Notes under the pieces: generated by a model | The model's input: only the letters and a program-made list of their open reading frames with translations | Told to the model about the DNA's origin: nothing | Database searches by the model: none | Assembly (NCBI GenBank): GCA_020026225.1 | Contig: JAHHQU010000001.1 | Location: forward strand, 1-64,000 | Direction of reading: 5' to 3' | DNA length: 64,000 bases | Source: Phocaeicola sp. | Lineage (GTDB): Bacteria; Bacteroidota; Bacteroidia; Bacteroidales; Bacteroidaceae | Shown here: one piece after another, positions 17,428 to 24,440 of the stretch | Layout: each line of letters starts with the position of its first letter | Position numbering within the stretch: position 1 is the stretch's first letter | Made by a program: the position numbers and the translations under genes

Positions 17428-18381
17428 TTAATCCTTGTCAACTTCTATAGTAAGATTTCCTTGGGCATTTACCTTGAATTCAACTTCCTTCTTACCTACT
17501 TTCAATTCAAATTGGTAAGAGATACCTCCTGCAACTTCCTTCTTTTCTACTTTAACTTTGGAATCAAGAAGGTTGACGCCGCAAAGCTCTTGAGCTTTTT
17601 CGATGATTTTCTTGTCTAATCCTTCGAATTCTTCTTTCATCTGATCCAAGAAATCAATCATGGCAATATCGGTTTCTGTACTGATCCATTGATATTTCGC
17701 ATTGAACTTGATTTCTTTGTGAGCGAAGTTTTCGTTATCGATTCGATACAGAATATCCACTTCGATTTCATTCTTATCGAAATCAATTTCTACCACGCTG
17801 ACCTTTTCAAATTCTGTTGGGAATAGTTTCTGCAGAGCCTCTTTGAGTTCATTTGGAACGAGGACTGGAAGAATGTCATCATCGTCATCATCATCCAAAA
17901 CATCTTTCAAGATGTCGCCATAAGGGGATAGAGAAATTTCTCTTTCCAAATCGCCCTTTTCAAGTTCAACCACGAAGATGCTGCCCATATCGGTACGTTC
18001 CACAGATTCGCAATCATCAATGTTCCAGTCTGGATAGAATTCGCTCTTATACATCATAAGGCCTTCTTTTACCATGGCTGGCAATTGGTCGAATGTCATT
18101 TCCTTTTCAGTCTGGCAGAAACGTCCATCGTAGGTAAACCAAGCGGAATGTGTATAAATGATTTTGTCTGCTCGGCTTGCAGGGAGGTTGAAGTGAGCTA
18201 CTTTATAACCTTTTACATTTTCCCATGCTACATCCTTAGCATTCGGGTATTTTGCCTTGAAAGCGTTCAGAACGTTTTCAGGAATGTTATTGTCGTTTCC
18301 TGAAGGTGCATCGTCATCATTACAAGCGGTGAACAAGAAAGCACCGCATACCAATGTCAATAATAAATTTTTGATTTTCAT
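17428..18381 (-). CDS. PepSY-like lipoprotein of unknown function
   Basis: A 317-residue secreted lipoprotein. The start at 18381 gives a short signal with lipobox FTAC (MKIKNLLLTLVCGAFLFTAC). The mature protein contains PepSY-like / DUF2874-type repeats: an F-x-x-K-Y-P-x-A-x-x-V-x-W pattern (AFKAKYPNAKDVAWENVKGY) followed by paired beta strands, and a similar LQKLFPTEFEKVSVVEIDF unit in the second half. A run of Asp residues (about positions 161-167) links the halves and may bind calcium or act as a flexible acidic linker. Such proteins are abundant and uncharacterised in Bacteroides. The gene is alone, with its own -7 box and terminator. Confidence 0.75.
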   Translation of the reverse strand: MKIKNLLLTLVCGAFLFTACNDDDAPSGNDNNIPENVLNAFKAKYPNAKDVAWENVKGYKVAHFNLPASRADKIIYTHSAWFTYDGRFCQTEKEMTFDQLPAMVKEGLMMYKSEFYPDWNIDDCESVERTDMGSIFVVELEKGDLEREISLSPYGDILKDVLDDDDDDDILPVLVPNELKEALQKLFPTEFEKVSVVEIDFDKNEIEVDILYRIDNENFAHKEIKFNAKYQWISTETDIAMIDFLDQMKEEFEGLDKKIIEKAQELCGVNLLDSKVKVEKKEVAGGISYQFELKVGKKEVEFKVNAQGNLTIEVDKD

Positions 18382-18452
18382 AAGTTCCTGTGTTTTATAG
18401 TTAATCTTAATTTTTAAGAGGTATTGCATTGTGCAACAATTCCTCGTTCCGA

Positions 18453-18460
18453 CAAATATA
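18453..18460 (-). promoter_or_regulatory. -7 box for the PepSY-like gene
   Basis: Read on the minus strand this is TATATTTG, a match to TAnnTTTG, about 70 bases upstream of the start at 18381. No clear -33 TTTG was found, so the call is moderate. Confidence 0.45.
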
Positions 18461-18557
18461 AAAAATAATGTTTAGGTAAAAATAAGTTTATTATAAAAAT
18501 AACAAGAGAGCCTCTTATATAACATTGTTTAACTCTTAAGCCGTGAAAGCCATGGAG

Positions 18558-19154
18558 TTATACGCAATCTGCTTCTATGTATCCATGCAAAACAGCATAA
18601 ATGGCTAAGCCGGAAGCCGATTTGATTCCTACCTTGTTTACGATATTCTTTCTATGAGAAATGACGGTCGTTAATCCGATGTTCAGCTTTTCAGCGATTT
18701 CTTTGTTGGTGAGTCCCTTGACAACCAGTCGCAGCACTTCTGCTTCACGGTGGGTCAGTGAATCGGGGTCTTTTCTTTGTGGCATATCCCTTTTATCATA
18801 GTTGTGTTTTGCATGCCCCTTTTCATGAAGGTCCAATATGTCACGGATGAATTGTCCTTCTGACTGATACGTGTTTAGATAAGTTATCTTTTCGAGGGCT
18901 TTTGATTCGCCTGCGGAAAGGACGATGCATTTATTCCCCTTTTCTTTGAAAAAGCTGGTATGCTCAAAATAAATTTGGGCGGAAACGAAATAGTGGGTAT
19001 AAGCATCGGGAGTATCCGTGATAAGGGATTCAAAACTTGGAAACAATCGTGTCAGGATATCCGGGAATATTTCCTCTAAAATACATTTCATTCCTACGGC
19101 AGTAAGAATGTTTTGGTCGATAATTGCTATTTCTGGTGTAAAACTACCTATCAT
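18558..19154 (-). CDS. LuxR-family transcriptional regulator with degenerate receiver-like N-terminus
   Basis: A 198-residue protein. The C-terminal LuxR/GerE helix-turn-helix is clear at about residues 132-190 (LTHREAEVLRLVVKGLTNKEIA, here in two parts: LTHREAEVL and GLTNKEIAEKLNIG), with recognition helix TTVISHRKNI at 162-171. The first 110 residues look like a CheY-like fold (IAIIDQNILTAVGMK at the front), but no Asp sits where the phospho-acceptor is expected (HYFVSAQIYF), so normal phosphorylation is doubtful. No histidine kinase is adjacent. It lies 8 bases downstream of the FAD oxidoreductase gene and is probably co-transcribed with it, which hints at redox- or ligand-dependent control; that link is inference. 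Confidence 0.82.
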   Translation of the reverse strand: MIGSFTPEIAIIDQNILTAVGMKCILEEIFPDILTRLFPSFESLITDTPDAYTHYFVSAQIYFEHTSFFKEKGNKCIVLSAGESKALEKITYLNTYQSEGQFIRDILDLHEKGHAKHNYDKRDMPQRKDPDSLTHREAEVLRLVVKGLTNKEIAEKLNIGLTTVISHRKNIVNKVGIKSASGLAIYAVLHGYIEADCV

Positions 19155-19162
19155 TTGTTCTT

Positions 19163-20818
19163 TTATTTAATTGCGTTTAAATATTCGGCGGCAGCTGCTG
19201 CACAGCGTTCGCCATCAATACCTGCAGAAACGATGCCTCCGGCATATCCTGCTCCTTCACCGCAAGGGAATAATCCTTCTACAGTTACGTGCTGAAGGGT
19301 CTGGTTGTCGCGAATGATGCGTACAGGGGCTGAGGTGCGGGTTTCCACAGCCATCATCACCGCTTCGTTGGTCAGGAAGCCGTGCGAGCTCTTGCCGAAA
19401 GCTAAAAATCCTTTGCTCAAGCGTTCGCTAATGAATTGGGGCATCCAAAAGTGCAGCGGAGAAGATACGAGTCCCGGACTGTAAGAACTTTTGGGGAGGT
19501 CGTAGCTCAACTTCTTGCGGGTAAAGTCTACCATGCGTTGGGCCGGTGCTGTTTGTCGCATATTACCCTGCTGCCAACAAATTTGTTCCAACTTTTCTTG
19601 AAAATGCATCATGCCCAAGATGGAAGGTCCGTCGGTTGCCGATAAATCCTTGCGTGACATCAACTTTTCCGTTTCCTGTTCGGCTGAGTTCGGATACGGT
19701 TCACAGGCTTGCAGCTGAAGGCTGGGGTCCTGTAAGTCTTCAGGACGAATTTCGACGACCATACCGGAATTGCTCCATTTGGTACCTCGGTTGCTCGGAC
19801 TCATGCCGTTTACAACCAATTGATGAGGGCCGCTGGCTGCGGGAACTACAAATCCTCCCGGACACATACAGAAACTGTATACGCCGCGTCCGTCGACTTG
19901 CTGTACAAAGCTGTATTCGGCTGCAGGAAGGTATTTCCCTCTACCGTTTTTATTGTGATATTGAATCTGGTCAATCAGCATGGAAGGGTGTTCCAGACGA
20001 CCCCCAACAGCAATTCCTTTGGCTTCCAATTGCACGCCATTGGCATAAAGCCAGCGATATACATCGCGTGCGGAATGTCCGGTAGCCAAGATGACCGGGC
20101 CGTGGAATGTTTGTCCGGTATTGGTCTCTATCCCAATGACCTTGTTCTTTTCAATGATCAATGCATCCATGCGGGTCTTGAAGTGTACTTCACCGCCGCA
20201 GGCCAAAATGGTTTTTCGCATATTCTCAATGACGCGAGGCAACTTGTCGGTTCCGATATGCGGATGGGCATCAATCAGGATGGATGTACTTGCTCCATGC
20301 TGGCAGAATACGTTCAGAATCTTATCTACATTCCCTCGCTTTTTACTGCGGGTGTATAGCTTTCCATCGGAAAAAGCACCGGCTCCACCTTCCCCGAAGC
20401 TGTAATTGGATTCAGCGTCCACTTTGTGTTCTCGGCTGATGCGTGCAATGTCTTCCTTACGTTCACGAACATCTTTACCTCTCTCCACGACGATGGGACG
20501 GAATCCTTTTTCGATGAGGTGCAGGGCTGCAAACAGACCGCCGGGACCTGCTCCTACCACAATCACTGCAGGCTTTCCGCTTACATTCTTATAAAGGGTG
20601 GGCGTGTATTCTTCTTCTGTGGGCTGTTCGTTGATGAAGACCTGTACCTTCAAATTGACGAAAATCGTTCGTTGACGTGCATCGATGCTTCGCTTCAAGA
20701 TACGTACTGCATGAATGGTACGTTGGTCAAGTCCCTTTTCGTGACTGATATAATCTTTCAGAGACTGCTCATTGGCTGCCTGTGCTGGCAGAACACGAAG
20801 TTGATATTCATTAATCAT
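19163..20818 (-). CDS. FAD-dependent oxidoreductase (COG2509-like)
   Basis: A 551-residue flavoprotein. After an N-terminal extension of about 80 residues comes the FAD-binding Rossmann motif VVGAGPGGLFAALHL (from about residue 87), ending in VVERG. PVILATGHSARDVYRWL is the second conserved dinucleotide-domain motif, and GEGAGYAGGIVSAGIDG near the C-terminus closes the FAD site. This is the widespread family of uncharacterised FAD-dependent dehydrogenases. The substrate is unknown. The LuxR-type regulator follows 8 bases later. Several glycines and FMCPGGFVVPAAS segments match the family well, so the gene looks intact. Confidence 0.85.
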   Translation of the reverse strand: MINEYQLRVLPAQAANEQSLKDYISHEKGLDQRTIHAVRILKRSIDARQRTIFVNLKVQVFINEQPTEEEYTPTLYKNVSGKPAVIVVGAGPGGLFAALHLIEKGFRPIVVERGKDVRERKEDIARISREHKVDAESNYSFGEGGAGAFSDGKLYTRSKKRGNVDKILNVFCQHGASTSILIDAHPHIGTDKLPRVIENMRKTILACGGEVHFKTRMDALIIEKNKVIGIETNTGQTFHGPVILATGHSARDVYRWLYANGVQLEAKGIAVGGRLEHPSMLIDQIQYHNKNGRGKYLPAAEYSFVQQVDGRGVYSFCMCPGGFVVPAASGPHQLVVNGMSPSNRGTKWSNSGMVVEIRPEDLQDPSLQLQACEPYPNSAEQETEKLMSRKDLSATDGPSILGMMHFQEKLEQICWQQGNMRQTAPAQRMVDFTRKKLSYDLPKSSYSPGLVSSPLHFWMPQFISERLSKGFLAFGKSSHGFLTNEAVMMAVETRTSAPVRIIRDNQTLQHVTVEGLFPCGEGAGYAGGIVSAGIDGERCAAAAAEYLNAIK

Positions 20819-20859
20819 TTATTTTAAGCTTAAAATTCTTAAATAGGGTCTGTAATTTC

Positions 20860-20887
20860 AAAAAGGGCATCTTTATAGAGAAGATGC
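20860..20887 (-). terminator. Intrinsic terminator downstream of radA
   Basis: A perfect 7-base stem (20867-20873 with 20881-20887, 7-base loop) is followed on the minus strand by CC and a short U tract (complement of 20860-20864). It separates radA from the oxidoreductase-regulator pair. Confidence 0.65.
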
Positions 20888-20942
20888 TATTCTCTTCATA
20901 TAACAAAATAGATAGAATTTGGGTTTCATCAGTTTGTTTAAA

Positions 20943-22316
20943 TTATCCAAATAATTCACGGAAGGCTTCTTCTACCTTTCTTACCGGTACCACTTCTATC
21001 TTTAGATTCTTCAGGTTTAATCCTTGCAGGTTATGCTTGGGAACCAGAATCCGACTGAATCCTAATTTTTCGGCTTCACTGATGCGCTGTTCGATGCGGT
21101 TTACCGGACGGATTTCTCCGCTCAGTCCTACTTCCCCTGCCATACAGACTCCCGATTCTATTTCGGTATCCATGTTGCTGGAGAGGATGGCACTGATTAC
21201 CGCCAAGTCGATAGCCGGATCGTTGACTTTCAATCCGCCGGCGATATTCAAGAATACGTCTTTCTGTGCCAGCTTGAAACCGACCCGCTTTTCCAATACA
21301 GCCAGCAGCATGTTCATGCGTCGGATATCAAAACCGGTCGCTGAACGTTGGGGAGTGCCGTAAGCGGCGGTACTGACCAGTGACTGCACTTCAATCAAGA
21401 AGGGGCGGATACCTTCCATGGCACCGGCGATGGCAATTCCGCTCATGCCTTCGTGATCTTGTGTCAACAAGAGCTCTGACGGATTCTCCACTTGTCGGAG
21501 TCCATCCTGCCGCATTTCATAGATACCCAATTCCGCTGTACTTCCGAAACGGTTCTTGATGCTTCGTAAAATACGGTACATATAATGTTGGTCCCCTTCA
21601 AACAGCAGCACGGTATCGACAATATGTTCCAGTACCTTAGGACCGGCAATGCTTCCTTCTTTGTTGATGTGTCCGATAAGGATGACCGGTGTTCCGGTTT
21701 CTTTGGCAAAACGTAAGATGGCTGCTGAACATTCACGTACCTGGACGATGCTTCCCGGTGAGGATTCAATATTTTCGGTCGAGATGGTTTGTATGGAATC
21801 GATGATCACCAAATCGGGAGCAGTATTCTTGATGTGTGTAAAAATCTGTTCCAAGGAGGTTTCGCAAGCGATGAGCAGGTCATTTTCTTCGGAATGGGGA
21901 ATACGTTCGGCACGCAGTTTCAACTGACGTGCACTTTCTTCGCCAGAGATGTACAGCACTTTCTTGTTTTTCAAGCGTAGTACCGTTTGCAAAACCAGGG
22001 TGGATTTGCCGATTCCCGGCTCACCGCCAATCAATGTCAAAGAGCCTTGGACCAATCCTCCTCCCAATACGCGGTTCAGCTCATTGTCGTTCATGTCAAT
22101 GCGCTGTTCGTCGGAGAAAAGAATCTCTTTCAGGTGCTGGGGTTTGGAACGCACCGATTCAATGCCATGAGCTACATGCTTGGCTTGAGGTGCTTCTTTA
22201 TGCACCACTTCTTCTACAAACGTGTTCCATTGTCCGCAGGATGGACATTTTCCTGCCCACTTGGGGGATTCTTGTCCACAGTTGGTACAGACATATACGG
22301 TTTTATCTTTAGCCAT
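20943..22316 (-). CDS. radA: DNA repair protein RadA
   Basis: A 457-residue RecA-related branch-migration ATPase that processes recombination intermediates. The N-terminal C4 zinc finger has Cys at 10, 13, 24 and 27. Walker A GGEPGIGKST lies at about 97-106, and the RadA-specific KNRFG motif is present in RSIKNRFGSTAE. The C-terminal third is a Lon-protease-like domain (GGLKVNDPAIDLAVISAIL, then GEVGLSGEIRPV). Length and all signature motifs are normal. It appears to be a single-gene unit, with a -7 box just upstream and a terminator downstream. Confidence 0.97.
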   Translation of the reverse strand: MAKDKTVYVCTNCGQESPKWAGKCPSCGQWNTFVEEVVHKEAPQAKHVAHGIESVRSKPQHLKEILFSDEQRIDMNDNELNRVLGGGLVQGSLTLIGGEPGIGKSTLVLQTVLRLKNKKVLYISGEESARQLKLRAERIPHSEENDLLIACETSLEQIFTHIKNTAPDLVIIDSIQTISTENIESSPGSIVQVRECSAAILRFAKETGTPVILIGHINKEGSIAGPKVLEHIVDTVLLFEGDQHYMYRILRSIKNRFGSTAELGIYEMRQDGLRQVENPSELLLTQDHEGMSGIAIAGAMEGIRPFLIEVQSLVSTAAYGTPQRSATGFDIRRMNMLLAVLEKRVGFKLAQKDVFLNIAGGLKVNDPAIDLAVISAILSSNMDTEIESGVCMAGEVGLSGEIRPVNRIEQRISEAEKLGFSRILVPKHNLQGLNLKNLKIEVVPVRKVEEAFRELFG

Positions 22317-22335
22317 GATTTTTGATTTCTTACTG

Positions 22336-22343
22336 CAAAAGTA
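22336..22343 (-). promoter_or_regulatory. -7 box for radA
   Basis: Minus-strand TACTTTTG matches TAnnTTTG about 20 bases upstream of the radA start, which implies a very short 5' leader. No clear -33 element was seen. Confidence 0.5.
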
Positions 22344-22422
22344 AGATTTTTAGGGGATAAAGACTATTTAAATGTTTGAATATACGCTTGTTTTTTAAAG
22401 AAAAGGCTCGGATAGGGACTAA

Positions 22423-23946
22423 TTAGTTGAAAATCTTTCTTTTCAGCAGAATATCCCAATTGGAAACTGTAAAATCGGGGCCCGGTAATCTGAGTCCGGG
22501 CTTGCCGAATAGATTCACTTTTCTGCCGGTAAATGCAGTGACCTGACAGTAGAGTGTATATCCAGCTTCTGTGACCAGTTTCTGGAATTGTCCGTCTTCT
22601 GTTTCATTGTCAAGATATTGAGTTATAAAGTCCGGCTTTCCAGATTTTATGGCGTTGTGCCTTTCTGCTTTCATCTCGATGGTTTCTCCTGTTTGTCTTG
22701 ACCAATATTTCGTTGCCGGCAGTACATTGATGGGAAATCCGATTCCTAATTCAGGACCTTCATTGACAATGGTCGGATGGGGAACCTGTGACATGAGATA
22801 GGCAGCGGCATAATGTTCTTTTCTGATGCTTTTCTGAAAATATAAATTGGGGCGAAGGAATGCGGCACGTACTTGAAACGTGATGATGATGATGACGAAC
22901 AATATTTTTCCGAATGCATTCAGATGAGTCGTCAGATAAACGATTCCAAAGATTGCAAACGAAGCAAGAATGGTCGTATAATATTCCAGATCATGGTGAA
23001 TGCTGATCGCTAAGAAACAAAAGCAACAAATGAGTGGAGCGTATGTCATTCTGGTATCACGCTTGTAATAGTAGTAGATTCCGGCTAAATAGCCAATGTA
23101 AATAATCTTATTGGATGATAAGGTTATAGCCCATTCTGAAATGTATGTTTTTATAAAATCAAGAGGGGATAATTGTACCGTTTTACTGGTCGTGATAAAA
23201 TATTCATGGATAAGATTGGTTAAATTCCCTGTTCGATAGAAATAAATTAAGAATGGGAGGAGCAATACAGAGATTCCGAATAGCGTATAAAGGATGTATT
23301 TCTTGAAAAGTTCCTTTTTGAAAGCAATATATCCTAAAGAAAAGATGAAGCTTAGGTACATGATGGCAATGGACCATTTCATCAGGAGGCAAGCTGCAAA
23401 GCCGCAACCTGTTATGAAACCGCTTGCCTTAATTTTTCGGGGAGATGGATGCAAAGAATTTTCCAATAGGAAATAGATTCCACTGATTACAAATGGTTGG
23501 CAGAAGTCTTCTGCTCTTATTTCATAGTGGAACCAGAAACAAAAATAAGGCAGTATCATGCATAAAGTGGCTGCTATGGATTTCTTATGATTGCCAGATA
23601 GTAACATGGCTGTCTTATAACACAAAAAGAACGTAACGGCGTAATTGATGCAGCTGAACCAAAATACTCCCAGATAGGTGTGAGGATTTAGCAGGTATGC
23701 AATTCCATAAATTAGCCATAATAAGGGACCTTTTGAATCTGTGAAATCGACATACGGAGTCATTCCATTCATCCATGCTTTTCCTGCCATGAAAAACCAG
23801 GCACTATCACAATGGTTGTGCAAGTCATGGGTATAGGAATCTGGAGAAATGAAAAACAAGATGAAGGTGATGTATAAAAATATAGAAATAAATAGCTTTA
23901 TATCGGATATATGGTTGTTGTATTGCTTTCGGATGTTTCGTATCAT
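22423..23946 (-). CDS. Polytopic membrane protein, GT39-like glycosyltransferase candidate
   Basis: A 507-residue protein starting at 23946 (MIRNIRKQY). It has a first helix near residues 13-31, a large periplasmic-type loop carrying HNHCDSAWFF and a DFTDSKGPLLW motif, then roughly nine more hydrophobic segments and a soluble C-terminal tail. The D/E-rich first loop with KGPL is typical of polyprenyl-phosphate-sugar-dependent GT-C enzymes (PMT/ArnT/GT39, often annotated as hypothetical in Bacteroides). The likely role is transfer of a sugar from a lipid carrier on the periplasmic side. Acceptor unknown. It is a lone gene with moderately low G+C. A -7 box (24004-24011) fits this start rather than the longer frame. 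Confidence 0.6.
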   Translation of the reverse strand: MIRNIRKQYNNHISDIKLFISIFLYITFILFFISPDSYTHDLHNHCDSAWFFMAGKAWMNGMTPYVDFTDSKGPLLWLIYGIAYLLNPHTYLGVFWFSCINYAVTFFLCYKTAMLLSGNHKKSIAATLCMILPYFCFWFHYEIRAEDFCQPFVISGIYFLLENSLHPSPRKIKASGFITGCGFAACLLMKWSIAIMYLSFIFSLGYIAFKKELFKKYILYTLFGISVLLLPFLIYFYRTGNLTNLIHEYFITTSKTVQLSPLDFIKTYISEWAITLSSNKIIYIGYLAGIYYYYKRDTRMTYAPLICCFCFLAISIHHDLEYYTTILASFAIFGIVYLTTHLNAFGKILFVIIIITFQVRAAFLRPNLYFQKSIRKEHYAAAYLMSQVPHPTIVNEGPELGIGFPINVLPATKYWSRQTGETIEMKAERHNAIKSGKPDFITQYLDNETEDGQFQKLVTEAGYTLYCQVTAFTGRKVNLFGKPGLRLPGPDFTVSNWDILLKRKIFN

Positions 23947-24003
23947 AAAAATGTAATTATAGATGTTTTCTATTTCAAATAGGGAAAATAGGAAAATGAA
24001 ATG

Positions 24004-24011
24004 CAAAGTTA
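24004..24011 (-). promoter_or_regulatory. -7 box for the GT39-like gene
   Basis: Minus-strand TAACTTTG matches TAnnTTTG about 58 bases upstream of the chosen start at 23946. It overlaps the longer reading frame's extra N-terminus, which supports the shorter start. Confidence 0.45.
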
Positions 24012-24197
24012 TTAATTTTTCTGGATGTATTATCGCAGATTATTGTTGAATTAAGGCATCCCGTAAAAGGAAGTAAAGTGAATCAATCCGCTTCAATTTC
24101 TTTCTCTTTTAAAATGGGAGTATCATTTTTTAAGTGGAGTATCTGATTCAAGCAATAAAAATATAGAGAATTCTGTCTTGGTGTAGAAAAATGTTCT

Positions 24198-24205
24198 TAT
24201 ATTTG
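24198..24205 (+). promoter_or_regulatory. -7 box of the thrA promoter
   Basis: TATATTTG matches TAnnTTTG. A CTTG at 24177-24180 could be a weak -33 element (17-base spacing, shorter than ideal). Transcription would start near 24212, about 18 bases before the leader peptide and about 230 bases before thrA. Confidence 0.55.
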
Positions 24206-24229
24206 TCTCCATAATAAAATTCTAATATA

Positions 24230-24322
24230 ATGATTGCATACTATTCATATCAGATGATGACAGGCATGGGGCGAATGTGCTTCTTGGCTGCAACTCTTGG
24301 TATGCCCCTCCGGGGTTGTTGA
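24230..24322 (+). CDS. Putative Met-rich leader peptide of thrA (30 codons)
   Basis: A short frame, ATG 24230 to TGA 24322, begins just after the likely transcription start and precedes a terminator hairpin. It encodes 30 residues with six Met (QMMTGMGRM in the middle) and two Thr codons. Two structures compete in the RNA: GGGGC (24268-24272) with GCCCC (24304-24308), or CCCC (24305-24308) with GGGG (24312-24315). The position and amino acid bias fit a translation-coupled attenuator for an enzyme whose pathway ends in Met and Thr. Translation itself is not proven, and the frame could be fortuitous. Confidence 0.45.
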   Translation: MIAYYSYQMMTGMGRMCFLAATLGMPLRGC

Positions 24323-24349
24323 TGGTATGAGTGTTTCTACGTGATTCAC

Positions 24350-24384
24350 GCTTACGGACGTAAGCATTTCCTTTTTATTTTTTA
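24350..24384 (+). terminator. Attenuator-like intrinsic terminator in the thrA leader
   Basis: A perfect 6-base stem GCTTAC/GTAAGC (24350-24355 and 24360-24365) with a 4-base loop is followed by a T-rich tract (24366-24384). It lies between the leader peptide and thrA, so it would stop transcription before the structural gene unless disrupted. A small CGTG/CACG hairpin (24340-24350) overlaps its first base and could be an alternative fold. Confidence 0.6.
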
Positions 24385-24440
24385 GATAATTGATTCCTGC
24401 TTTTTGATTCAGTATCAGGAAGTTAAAAGTTATATACTGT

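Noticed and set aside
19546..20359. Two 179-codon + strand frames over the FAD oxidoreductase
   Set aside because: Both are antisense to conserved FAD-binding motifs and lack starts with promoters.
24212..24440. SAM or threonine riboswitch in the thrA leader
   Set aside because: I could not find the conserved core of SAM-I or SAM-II aptamers; the leader-peptide explanation fits better.
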